Assembly: GCA_002682825.1 (NCBI GenBank)
Contig: NOKP01000002.1
Coordinates: 3,007,063-3,071,062, forward strand
Reading direction: 5' to 3'
Source: Neonectria sp. B-13
Lineage: Eukaryota; Ascomycota; Sordariomycetes; Hypocreales; Nectriaceae
Length of the DNA stretch: 64,000 nucleotides
The notes beneath the pieces are model-generated. The model searched no databases, was not told where the DNA came from, and saw only the letters and a list, made by a program, of their open reading frames with translations. The translations under genes and the position numbers were made by a program. Below are positions 11,492 through 25,421 of the stretch, in pieces (the first letter of the stretch is position 1; each line of letters opens with the position of its first letter).

Positions 11492-13412
11492 TCATGAGAG
11501 GGTCGAATGGCCTGGGAAGCCGTTGGAGCCAGATTCGGTCGATCCGTCGCCTTCGACGGTTTTCCTCCAGTGTTCAGGGAGACAGACACACACCAAAGGG
11601 AACGCCTTGATCTCGCCCTCGCCAATCGGTGAGCTGTCACGACGACCGGAGGTGTTGGATACGCCGCTGTCTCGTTGAGCTTGTCGTCGTATTTCCCACT
11701 CTTCGGTCTTCTCGTTGAGAAGGATACCGGTTGCCCATCCATCATCCCAGATGCCTACCACCTTGAGCATATCCCCACGCTCGAGGGTGAACTCATCTGC
11801 GGCCCGGGGTTGGTACGCCCACAGAACGGCGACCCGGTCGCTGGGGTGGATGTCGTCTGAAGAATAATAGTCTTTGAAGAAAGGAAGCTGCTCCGACTGC
11901 TGGCTAGTCATCGCTTGTGGGGATGAGAATCCACCTGCACTCGTGGGGGATTGCGGAACGGAGCTCCCAAGGACTGAGCCACTTGAGAGAGACCCGTTTC
12001 TCCTAGGGTTTGGAGGTGGTCGAAGGATGCCGGCACGTGGCTCAGATTCAGGGCTCTCGCCAAATTCATCGGATGAAGAGTTGTCAGGTCCTCTACGTCG
12101 AGCGGGGATGTATCCAACTCCGACGTTTGAAGAATCATCGCGATGGTGAGAAGGAGAGTTCCCAGAATGGCCTTCCAAGGCCGACATACGAGCTATACGC
12201 CCCCCTGGAAGTACCTCGTAGCCTGTGGGCGCGTTCGAGGATGCTTGGGCCATTGCTGGCCCCTTCCTCGCTGGAGATGGTTGATTGAAAATGCTGCCCT
12301 TGGGGCTGACCGGCCTCCCCTGTCTCTTTCTCAAGCAGAAGAACAATGCAAGAGCAAGCAAGACCAGTCCGGCAAGGGCACCGATCACAATACCAGCGAT
12401 TGCGCCCCCTCCCAAACCATTGCTCTTGCTCTTGCTGTCGTCGTCGCTGTTGTCATTCTCACTGCTGCTACCGGAATTCGTCGATGAGGGTGAAGCTGAG
12501 GCGGTGGGCGCGGTGAAAGTCATGGTGGCTGTGAGAGAGGGCAAATCAACATTCTTGCAGCGATTCTCCGCATCCGAGTTGTAACAGCAGGTATCGGTCG
12601 AGTTAATCCCTCCTTGGGCACAGTATGAGCAGAGTCCCATGGTGCTGTTTCCGTAACCACAGTTGTTCCACTCATTATCCATGCCGGATATACAGGTGGA
12701 ACTATCGAGGGCGCCCTCGGGCAGTGCACAAATGGTGAAGTCGGATCTAATCAACCCAACCAGGTCGGCTCCCGGTTTTGAGCAGAGGTCACTTTCCGAG
12801 GTAACGTAAACCTCGCTTTGGGCGAATTCAGCACAAGTTTCGGCGCACAAGGGTCGAGATTCCTCATCAGAGAGGTCGCAGGTGCTGATGGATTTCTGCA
12901 CGATAGCATTGCATATTATCGTAGTTGTGAACCGGGCGTACATCTCGCTTGGATCTGTCAAGTCAACGTCTGAGCACCCAAAGGTGTCTTCGTATCTAGA
13001 GGCATATAAGTAACCGGTCGAGTAGGATTGCTGTATTAATGACTCACTTCGTCTCAACATAGGTGGTTTTAACGTAGGTAGAAAGCTGATGGTCGAAGTC
13101 CTCTCTATCGGACACATACAGCATGAAGGGGCTAGGTTTTTGTCAGTCAGACCGGGCCTTTACAAAAAAGAACTCATCAACTCACAACTCGCCCGATGAA
13201 GAGTTGACTGAAATCGAAGCGGATTCGAAGGCAGGACAGGCAGTAGATCCCTTCAGTGAGATGCAAGTCTCGGCCGCGGCGAGCGCTGGTGCAGCGGAGA
13301 GCAAAGCCAAGGCAACATGTCTCGCGTTGAGTGATGTGCGTTTCGGTTGTCGAGAATGGGCCTTGCCCACTGTGCGGCTCCCCGCCATAAACTGAGACGT
13401 TGGTAAAGTCAT
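11492..13412 (-). CDS. Transmembrane SH3-domain protein (cell-surface, Fus1-like layout)
   Basis: Predicted type I membrane protein with an extracellular Cys-rich part and a cytoplasmic SH3 domain. Three exons (13412..13186, 13131..13048, 12995..11492) give 604 aa. The N terminus has a basic region then a hydrophobic stretch (HVALALLSAAPALAAAETC), a likely signal peptide. About 190 residues with many cysteines follow (for example CAETC and GLCSYC), then a Ser/Thr-rich stalk, a single TM helix at about 299-325 (GGGAIAGIVIGALAG onward) with FCLRKR stop-transfer, a Ser/Pro-rich linker, and SH3 at about 491-570 (VLWAYQPRAADEFTLERGD, then WDDGWATG). The tail FPLVCVCLPEHWRKT looks conserved among filamentous fungi. 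The layout resembles yeast Fus1 and osmosensing or polarity scaffolds, but I make no orthology claim. An ATG at 13388 is an alternative start. The middle 84-nt exon uses a different frame from the long open frame over it, so a single-exon model would be wrong. Confidence 0.8.
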
Positions 13413-16400
13413 GGCGAAATGACGTTCCGGTAACGGGAGAAAAACACAATGGATGTTGTTTACTGAGGAATCCCCGCGTTCATGGTCGTCGGGAGAAAAT
13501 GTCTGGTTGCAAAGTCCTTCACTAGGGGCTGTCGGTACGGTGTCGTGAAGACGTCAAACTTGAAACTGTCGACAGTAAAGGATCTGCTGGCGGAAAGGAT
13601 AGTCGAGTGGTCGTCGCAACTGAAAGCCTGGTTCCGTTGAACGAAGGATCGGACCAAGGAGTTTGCAGTTGAGGCGGACTGATGACGCGAGGGACTCGGT
13701 CGGAACAGTCGAGAAAACGAAGGATTGCAGTTGGCGTTAATTAGTTTTAGGATTAGGCGGAGAAGAGAACGTCGCGAAGGTGATGTAAAAGAAGGTGATG
13801 CTGGAGGCCGGCCCTTGAGGATGAGCTTCTTGGCTCGTTCCTGTCGATAGTTGTCGGGCTGGACGTGCAGTTGGGAGGAGCCAGCGACGAGAACAACGCT
13901 GGCCAGGCACGGATGGGGAGGAAGGAAAGAGTCGAGACGAGACCCAGGACAGGGTGGGAGAGAGGTAAGAAGTGAGAAGGGGCAGAGTCCAGAGCTTCGG
14001 GCCAGAGCTTCAGACCAGGATATTAGGGGGTGGAAGTGCCTAGTCGCGACTGGGGGGGGACGGAGGGAGGTCGTGCGCGACTGCGGAACGAGGCTGGAAC
14101 GATCCGAGACGACGATGGCAGAGCGAAGTGATTGTAGGTAAAACTCCGGCGGCGAGGAACGAAGAGAACAGGGCCCGGTGGAGAACCTGTACTGGGTGTC
14201 ACGGTGCGCAGGAGGGAGAGTTGCAGAGGTGAGAGAGACGTGAGTGATCAGGATGCAGAGAGTGGGCGGTGGTGGTGCCGGCATCTGGTGTTTGGGCCCG
14301 ATGCTCGTCCACCAGGGACGACGGCACCGAGAAGGAAATGGCGATTGCTGGGGGGGTGCCTGCCCGCATTAGACCCAGGTGGGCATGGACAGCTCCCGTT
14401 TGCAACAGCGAGACAACGGCGCGCTGCACTGGGACAGGTACCTCGGCCGCCTATTTTGGGTGTAGGCGGTACCTGGCCCGCCTGTGGATGCGCCCCGTCT
14501 GGGGCGTTTTAATTTTGGGTAACAGGGGTAGTACGGTTGCGGACTGGGGGGGTTCCGTAGCGCCCAACGCCAGGGCCTAGCGCCGAGACAGTCCCAAACT
14601 ACGCCGCCATGAGTTATCGCTAACGGGATATATCTCACAGACGCACGCAAGCGATGGACACCAGTGGATTGGATAGACTGTATTTAATGCACAGGTACTC
14701 CGTATTCATAGTTGTGCTGGAACTGGGTTCTCACAGTTGCATCTCAGGGCATCTGTAAGGGTGCATTAGCTTACCTTACGCACAGTAGTACCGTCAAAAC
14801 ATCAACTTGTTTCTCTCCGTCCAAGCCATCCATCCCTTGCGCTGATGGTGGCTATTATCGAGGAGACGGTCCTGCAGGTCATCCCCTCCCCCTACCTTCC
14901 AAAGCTCGTCTCCTCGCGTCGCCCTGGCGTTCTCGGCTGAAGCTCGACTCAGTCTAGATTCTCCCTCCCACTGTCTCTCCGACTCTCGCCCACTCAATCA
15001 GGTTCCGTTTCCGAGACACCATCTCACGCCCACGTGGACTAGAGCCGTTAACGCTGAGACTCGGATCCAGTCACGTCCCAGAACTCACAAATGGCTTGCA
15101 ACTGGGGCCGAACCAACTGAAGCCGTCGCTTTCGCGCACACGACCCGCGAGTCAATGGATGCCCTACCAGTGTCTCCCTTGCTGCTGCGCACCGGCGGAA
15201 AAAGGAAATCTGCCGTGCAAAGCTTGCATCTCGGACGGTTTAGCGGCTGCGCCGGTCATCTCGGCTGTTTTTCTTCCCAGCTCCGTTGCCCGACTGATGA
15301 GGAGGAAACACTGGCGTTTACTACAGCGCGAAGAGCGCCAACTCTTCTTGGTAAGTCATCGATGGATCCACCGATCATCAATCTTTACACCAAACACAGC
15401 CTCAACACGAATGCACAAGCAACCACCAAACCCGCTTGTGCAAGTGCACAGCGAGACTCTAGCCGTCCTGTGTAAGTTGGGGAACGTGTGTTCGGTGTCA
15501 ACTACCTTCGAATAGTCTATGCAGATTGCTGCAATAAGGTACTGTGCGCTCTGCCACTACGTAGTAGATTACCTAGCTTCGTAACTTTGTTGCGCAGTGA
15601 GAACCAGCCTTCGATTAATCACCACATTGGACGAAGCAACCCGCTGAGACAACATCCGAGCCCAAGATGAGATGACCTCCTAAATTCTACCAGTCGCATT
15701 TCTAGAACGCCTCCGTAAGAAGATTTTTATCGGATCCTCAACATCGGATCTTGATCCGCTCATCGTTATCTTTAACAAGTCGGTCTCCTCGTCGTCGTTT
15801 ACAACACGGTGATATCTCTCACTCCCGCTTGCTCCGGCCCTTAACAGGTAGCTATTCGTACGTCGTCCCAACCACCATCGGCTGAAGCTGGCCATGGATA
15901 CCACGTCACCGTCGCTCAGTGTAGCATCGCCGCATCGCAACCCCGGCAGACCCACGAACCCTCACATGTTTCTTCAGGAACAGGTCAAGCTCCTCCTCGT
16001 TCTAGCGGGGCAATGGGGAAACGTGCCCCATACGTCCCATTGGCCCACCACTCAACGCGCTGGCGTGCATCTGGGAGATGACGATGCACACAGTTGTGCG
16101 AAGTCCAAGACACGGCCCAACATCACTGTCGGCAGAGTGTGACCGTCAGCTTTGCCTCTCGCCGTTCCGCAAACAAACAAAAGTTGTGTGCCTCACCCCC
16201 GCTCATATATGCGAACCGCATGAGGGCGTCTGCAGTCGACGTGTATGCATATTTCGCATCTTAACGCCTCCTCAAAATACTGCGCTGAGCTCGCGACTGG
16301 TCTCATTCAGCAGCCAAAAGAAAGCCTGTCATCCACACAAGTTGCACATGTAATTAAGCCCAAACATTAACCACTACTTCATAATTGCAATAAGCTACAG

Positions 16401-19326
16401 GCCTCACAGGGCACGCAAATTTATACAAGAGCACCATAGCAAGAATACCGGATGCACAAGGAGGAGAGAGAGCAAGGTTGTTCATGTTCCCACATATGTA
16501 ATTTCCCATCCATCATGGGCCCCCTGCTCAACCAGGTACGTACTCGTTTCACCTTGGGCTAGGGACACGACTCGACAGGGTTTATCCGGTCCCGAACTAT
16601 CTGCAGCTCTCACTACGTGCTTGTATGGAAACCCTCGTATCAGCAGAGTCCTTGGTTGTCAAATAAGACCAAGGGGAGGGGATCTTCCATCGTAACATTC
16701 CCGCCATTCCGCAGAGTCAATAGCGAACCACGGGCGGGGCCTATACTTGACAGAATTATACCGCGCATGTTCCTGCAATAATCAGGGCGACCAGGCCGAG
16801 CGCAAGTTACGGCGTATCATGTATCATGGCGCCAAGTGCCCCGTTGTCACCAGAGATGGAGAACCAGTGTCGTCCAGATGGTTATCGTTGCGTTAAGCGT
16901 TGGGTGGTCCGTGAACGGCGTCGCTCGGGACGGGCCTCAGCCAAAACACCTTTTAGAGTGGGGCCGCCCTCCGTCCGAGCTCCGTAACGCCAAAGCATCC
17001 GTGTGCCTCCACCACGGCTGGATTCCTAACACACCTGAAGATACTGAGTATAAGACTAACTCGACCAGGCTTGATTCTGGTTCATTTGTGGATTCATAGA
17101 GTTTCAAGGACAACAGTTACTAATCAGCATCTTCAATGATCATGTTGACGGATAAACCAAGCACGAGATCATATCCACCACTGAGGTAGTGCACATGCAT
17201 TTACCATTGCGTATCAACTTCCGGCGAGGCTTTCTTCTGCAGTACTACCAGAGGAATTAGACACTAGAATCGTCGATACGGGTTTTGGTCGCATGCAAAA
17301 CGGGGTATTGCGTGTCCCAATTGCCTGCTCAACTCGAGGAAGTAGTTGAGGATGCTGTCCTCCCGCCGAGAGTACAGACAGCCACGTTCGGTATGCAGAC
17401 ACGAAACAACTCGTTCGATATACCTGCACATCAAAACTGCGGTCTCCTCGCGGTAGTATAGTTGGGTGACATCATAATCTGGCTAGGTCACCGTGTGGTT
17501 GCAATTATGGCCAAGACGCCATCGAAAAGAACGGCAATGTAGAATAGAGATATTTCACAAATTTCAAGCCGAAAATTATCCATTACTATTTGCAATGCCT
17601 GGTAGTTCATTGATGTCTCTTAAATTCTGCAACCACTCTAGACACTTTATCCCCTTTTCGCTACGGGGTGGGCCGGAAATGGACTGATGTTTCAAGCCAT
17701 CCATCTCAACTAGGCTCTCTATCACCGACATAGCATAAACCGTCTTGCTCATCAAACGTAACATATAACATCACGTTTGAAAGATTACTCCTTGGTCACT
17801 TACAAGAAATTGTCTCTTGAAGACTTGATACAAAGCTGTTTCGCATCATCGACTCCGGTTTCAACGTTTGGCAATGCGCTAATACATCTATATATATTAG
17901 TTCAGAGTCTTGCCCGGCCCAAGCCAAGTACTCCAAGGGGACTTGGGGACAGCAATGAATGATGACTTGCGATGTACCGGTCGTGATGAACTGGGGCTTG
18001 TTCGCAACCCAAGTTAAGCGCTCTACTTGACGTTTAGGAAGACCTAGGAAATTTGACTTGTCAATAAAAAGACTTGAAAGGTAATCAACATTTTTGCCAC
18101 ATGTAGTCAAGGAAATCGTGTTTCAAAGCAGCAGAGAAGTGACTGTGCCAATTGCCTGGACTGCCGGTGCGGCCTACCAGAGTCCCCTAGAGTGTGCACT
18201 CTACTCTGAACCGCCATGGCGGACATGACGCTTCACCAGAAAGCCTTGGAAGCTGAAATGCAACTGACAAGTTTTCACTCTTGCTTCATTATACTAGGAC
18301 ATCCGCTACTTACACATGAAAGCTAAGCTAGCCCAACCGAACGATGAGTCCCCAGATGCTTTTCATCAATGATAGTACATGCCTATTTTCCTCTATGGTG
18401 AGTTCGGTTCGGGCATTGGATATCTTACGGTAAGTATCTATGACTACGTTCCAAAATTGGTGATAATCCCTACTGAAGATGTTCGGAAAGTTGTAGATGG
18501 TTAGTTGGATCTGTGACAGCAAGAGAAGCACAATACATTACACCCTCGTGTATAATCATAGAGTACTTGGACGTTCAAATGATATTGAAACAGAGTTCGC
18601 TGTTTTTAGGTGGCATTCATCGCTTGTCTCCTCGTTACGAATCCTCGGGCTCCCATCCTCCAGAACAGTATTCTACGACATCAAGAAACCTTTTCAGATA
18701 TACCAAGCCTTACAGAATAATTGTCTTAACTAAGGCAGGTGTCTCCAGGTACATCAAGCTATGGGCTCAAGCCTCAAAATAGATGGCCTCCGTAGCGGCC
18801 AAGGGCCTTTGGAGATGTTGGCCGATGTTATTTGATTAGTCACGAAGTACCTCCAATTCGAGGCCGCAGTACTATAGTAACCACTCTCATTTTGCGAGGA
18901 TTGTGACTGGCTCTGATTAGAGGCCATCGTACAGGGTCTGGCTTTTAGGGAGGAAACCTCATCAAGGTATATTGGAGACCACCATTGTATCTGCGCCATG
19001 AATACACCCCTCGTGAACGTGACTCGATTTGGCTCGGTCTATTTGCAGATAACATTGCGAACTTTTGCAATTCGCCATTATTGTGAACCAAATTTCCGAA
19101 TCCCACACAAGGTTCTCGTAAAGAGAACACGCTTTTATTCGGACGTTGATCCGTTGCCGGGAGTCCTTCTGTACGTGTGGAGCTGAGCTATGGTTGCATG
19201 TTAGCTTGAATGAGGTGCCGAGGTCCCCCTCCCGCAGCGGTTTATGAACCGGCCAAGCACTTGTATGTAATTCCCTCTACGTGAACACGACTTCTTGAAC
19301 CAACCAACACACATAGCGCATACACA
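13413..19326. other. 5.9-kb gene-poor region
   Basis: No gene could be supported here. The first 1.2 kb (to about 14.6 kb) is GC-rich with proline/serine-rich low-complexity frames, probably the promoter and leader of the SH3 gene; the 274-codon minus frame 13460..14284 is not convincing. From about 14.6 kb the sequence becomes visibly richer in A+T, with many short interrupted frames and no frame carrying known motifs, as expected of old, mutated repeats or spacer DNA. One frame near 15155-15350 ends at a plausible GTAAGT donor but I could not join it to anything. Confidence 0.5.
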
Positions 19327-21528
<2,202 letters not shown>

Positions 21529-22572
21529 ATGAATTTCTTCAGGAAGGTCTTCTCGAACCTGTTCGATGCGGTCAAGGACGCCCTTGGTCAGTCGGGGGAC
21601 GTGTTTTTCGACGCGAATGAAACTTGGGAAGGAAGTCAAGTGACCCCGACAACTGCGGATGGCTGCGAGAGAGGGTCTCCCCGGAGAAGGCACAACAGAA
21701 AGAATGCCAAAACCGACACAATCACGCAACGCCTTCACTCGAGCACACACCGTGCTGCCAACAAGAAACCAAGACTGAGAGGGTTATCGGCCGCAACATT
21801 CATCCACGATCGCGACCAAGCACTCGCCCAAGCGAATTTGGCTTGCAACACCCCCACAAACGCATCGCAGCTCATTCTTTGGACGGATGCCTCGTTGACA
21901 TCAGGTCGGCATGGCTGTCACGCTGGGCATGCCGTGGTGTTCAAGCGGGCTGGGAGCTGGGTTCGGATCGCGAGTCGCCGGGTGGCACTAGGACAGACAG
22001 ATGTCACTGCAGAACTTGGTGCTATTGCATTGGCTCTCGAATTCGCTGTGCAGTTGGTTAAAAAAGAGAAAACGACCAACAACCTGCAGGTGGTCAAGAT
22101 ATTTACCGACTCGCAAAATTCACTGCACCGCATCGACGTGTCGCCAAAGCTGCGTCGCCGGGACCGTCGAAAGCAAGAAGCAATGGAGGGATTTGTGCGA
22201 GCAATAGAGCAGACGGCACGAAGTCTGGAAGCGGATCGCGTTCAGCTGGAATTTCACTGGGTGCCGAGAGGTCGAGTTGTAGGCAATATCTTGGCGGACA
22301 AGGCTGCGGGACTGGCCCGAATGGCCCAGCGCTTGACTCATGACTGGGTGCAGTTGGACTGGGATCTGGTCGCTGAAGGGTCTAACCTAAAGCTGGATTC
22401 AAAGATAATCAGGGATGAGACAGTATTGTGAGTAGTTCGGGGTTTTGCCGTTTACCAAGCAACAAGCTAACGTTTCGGTAGCGGGATGAGACGACAGATC
22501 TTGGCTCCAAGGATGGTGATGGCAGACCAGGTTGTTTTGTACCTGCCCTCAGAAACTAAGCCTGGTTTTTGA
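21529..22572 (+). CDS. Stand-alone RNase H-fold protein, possibly derived from a retroelement
   Basis: Predicted ribonuclease H-like protein. Two exons (21529..22427, 22482..22572) give 329 aa. The 54-bp intron has a GTGAGT donor, GCTAAC branch point and TAG acceptor; without it the frame ends at 300 aa. The four acidic catalytic positions of RNase H are visible: Asp120 in LILWTDAS, Glu162 in VTAELGAIALALE, Asp194 in IFTDSQNS, and Asp257 in GNILADKAAG, after the handle-like HWVPRGRVVGN. The 110-residue N terminus is basic and unfamiliar. There is no reverse transcriptase, endonuclease or poly-A tail beside it. The motif spacing resembles the RNase H of non-LTR retrotransposons as well as cellular RNase H1, but the frame is uninterrupted and spliced, so a host gene (perhaps domesticated) is more likely than a fresh element. 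Confidence 0.75.
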
Positions 22573-23440
22573 ACCAAGCCACGACGGACGCAGAGGTAAG
22601 GATAGATCTGAGAGTCATAAAAAGAACCATGGACAAAGAAAGGCCTGGAACATATTGGGACCATGCTTAAAGCCGAATGGTGAAATCAATATCGATCTTA
22701 TGCCCGAAGTTGATCTCATCTCATCGTGCTCATTGTACTCACAAAGAGCGAGGCCGAGACGGCATTGGTATGGTCCCTGCATGAAACGCGTGGCTGTTAT
22801 TATTCCGCTTGGTGACGACCTTGGTGACGACCTTGGTTCTAGAGCGGACTTCGGCCTTCTGAGTGAGAGCGCACTCGGATTGATTACATGATTATCGCAA
22901 CGGGCGTCGAAGGGGGGGCGGACAGCCCAATAAGGGGCCATGGTTTTAATTAGGGTCGCTCGTAAGTCCGCGGACTCAGGCGGACTCACACGAAGTGGTC
23001 GTCGAGATCCCTGTCAGCGATCGTTTTCGTGGGTTCGCGCCGTTTCTAAGCTCCGACCGCCGACTTTGCGCTAATGTTATTTCCTAAAACGGCAATCCTC
23101 GCTTGGTGGAGTCTTGGCGCGAGGCCGACCACCGACCGATAGCCTACCCAGGCGATGGGCCGATGGACCACGGCCAACGGGGATGCAAATGAGCGCGGAC
23201 AAAATTGGAATATATTAACTTGCCTGCGCTGCGGAATCAATGACGATGCTGTTCTTGTTGTTTAGACAAGCCCAACCCTGCACCAAGATCTCGAGATCTG
23301 ACTCCTCCAAAAGGCCTTCATCGCTAAGCCGTTTTCCAACATTCGACATCAGAACCCCAATGAGACAGGGGTGTCGACTGTAACCACCAGAACACTTGCG
23401 AATACAGTGACATCAAAAGCGCAATTCGCCAGCCATTACC
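22573..23440. other. Intergenic region upstream of the seven-TM gene
   Basis: This 868-bp interval has no supported gene. It contains a short imperfect tandem (GGTGACGACCTT, two copies and a bit, 22810-22835) and a perfect 12-bp palindrome AGTCCGCGGACT near 22966-22977 followed by GGCGGACT. CT-rich sequence before 23441 is the likely leader of the next gene. Confidence 0.45.
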
Positions 23441-24539
23441 ATGTCTTCACAATCGGGCCAAGGCCAGGGCGCAGCCCAATCTGTGAGTAACCTCTCTCTG
23501 TCTCTTCATCAAGTACAAGAACCGCAACCAACTAACCAACTTCTCCTTTCGTCAGGGCCCTCCCTATCTCCCTACAACTGCCGGCCTCGGTGGCCGCCCA
23601 ACCGTGTCGGTCGATGATCCCATCAGCGGCGTGCTCCTGGGCTTCTTCGTCTGCGGTGCCGTTCTCAACATGACCATCTTCCAGCTCAACAAGCGTCGCT
23701 CTCACAAGTTCGTCCTGTCCGGCCTCCTCTTCGGTTTCTGCATGGCTCGTATCACCGCCAACGTGCTGCGCATCGTCTGGGCCTCAAACCCGTCCAACGC
23801 CCGGATCGCCATCGCCGCCCAGGTCTTCGTCAACGCCGGCGTCGTTCTTCTCTTCATCGTCAATCTCATCTTTGCCCAGCGCATCCTCCGCGCCTATCAT
23901 CCGCACATCGGCTGGAGCAAGCCAGCCACGCTTGCTTTCCGGTTCTTGTTCTTCAGCGTCGTCGCCAACCTCATCATGGTCATTATCGCCGTTGTGTACT
24001 CCTTCTACACTCTCGACGTGACTATCCGTCATCGACTCCGCGATGTGCAGCTCACTGCCATCACGTACCTTGCCATCCTGGCATTCCTTCCCTTGCCCAT
24101 CGTCGCCCTGAGCGTCCTCCTCCCGCGCAAGGCCCCCATGGACAAGTTTGGCAAGGGCCGCATGCGCACCAAGATTGGCCTCCTCGTCTTCACTGCGACT
24201 CTACTCACCCTTGGTGCTGGTTTCCGTGCTGGCGTCGCTTATCAGATCCGCCCCGCTACCGACCCGGCCTGGTACCACCACAAGGCCTGCTTCTTTGTCT
24301 TCAACTATGTCATTGAGCTCATCGTCGTCTACTCGTATGCTCTGTCGCGCTTCGATCGCCGCTTCCACATCCCCAACGGCAGCAGTGGCCCCGGTGCCTA
24401 CTCCAGCAGCACCGACTCTGCGAACACCGACGACCACATCTACCGCGTCAACACCGAGTCCGAGGTCTTTGGCGATTCCGAGCGACCCAGACCTCACAAG
24501 GAGCACCACAAGGCAGAGCCTGAGAATGAGAGTGTATAA
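23441..24539 (+). CDS. Seven-transmembrane fungal membrane protein of unknown function
   Basis: Integral membrane protein, possibly receptor-like; function unknown. Two exons (23441..23482, 23556..24539) give 341 aa. The first exon encodes only the start of a short Gly/Gln-rich N terminus (MSSQSGQGQG). Seven hydrophobic helices can be counted between about residues 38 and 285, the first around GVLLGFFVCGAVLNMTIF and the last around ACFFVFNYVIELIVVYSYAL. The C-terminal tail of about 55 residues is hydrophilic with Ser/Asp/Glu and ends EPENESV. A single-exon reading would begin at a GTG, so the spliced model with ATG at 23441 (context ACCATGTC) is better. Similar proteins in filamentous fungi tend to be labelled GPCR-like without experimental support. 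Confidence 0.8.
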
Positions 24540-25421
24540 TTTTACGGATTGTCGCATTTGTGCAACTAGTTCAACTGTGTCCCAGCGCATGTTGATATCA
24601 TCAAACAAGGAAAATGGAGGCCCGGCTGTGGAGGTTTTAACCGCAGCAACGTGTGAGAGAGTGTTCTCTCGAACCAAACTGTATCAGATGCATTTTCCTT
24701 GAATAACTGGTTCACGGGATATCAACATAGACGGATGACTTATGAAATAACTAATCGTAGATGGACGACCTTGGGGTTGTCGTAATTACATAGACTATAT
24801 ATACCATCACAACTTCAATTTTTTTCTTTAAAACACAACCATGACTTCTATTGTGTAAGCCCTATGGATGCAGTGACTTGGACTCATATAGTAGTACTTC
24901 GGACATCGTGTAAACGACCAGTCAAAATAGGGGTCTCAACTTACAACGCATGGACATGAATGCCTTAAAGAACATGCATTTATAATTTGAACAAGGACGG
25001 GGAACATGGACGGGTCTCTAGTACTTATACACAGCTTCGTTCATGCGATTCTTCTATCTTTTTCTTGCAGCGTGGACTCGATAAGGCGTATCTAAGCAGT
25101 CATAGGGTAAAGGGCCATGCGTGCATCGAAAAAAAAATAGAAAGAATCCTCTCCTCCAGTCGGGATGGCCATGTGCGTCTTGACTCCTGAGAAGTCTCCC
25201 CCCCGGAATTTTGCCTATTTTTTGTTCCCACAAATGTTTGAGGACTCGCCACAAGCGATGATGCAGGTCCGTGCATCCTGCAGCAGGGACTGACATTGTC
25301 TAGGAAGGCTTTTTGCGTAAGATTGTACAAGTACAAGCACAGTGTCTCGGCGCCGATGCGTAGTTGGTTGCAAACGGGGTCGGAAGTCTGGGCCTGGTTG
25401 AACAGGGGTATACGGGCAAGA
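24540..25421. other. Intergenic region between convergent genes
   Basis: Convergent 3' space of the seven-TM gene and the PP2A gene, 882 bp, A+T-rich, with poly-A/T runs (for example near 25127 and 24818) suitable for 3' end formation. No gene is supported. Confidence 0.5.

Noticed and set aside
13460..14284. 274-codon minus-strand frame
   Set aside because: Ser/Pro-rich without a domain, located in the likely leader or promoter of the SH3 gene; no credible link to an exon.
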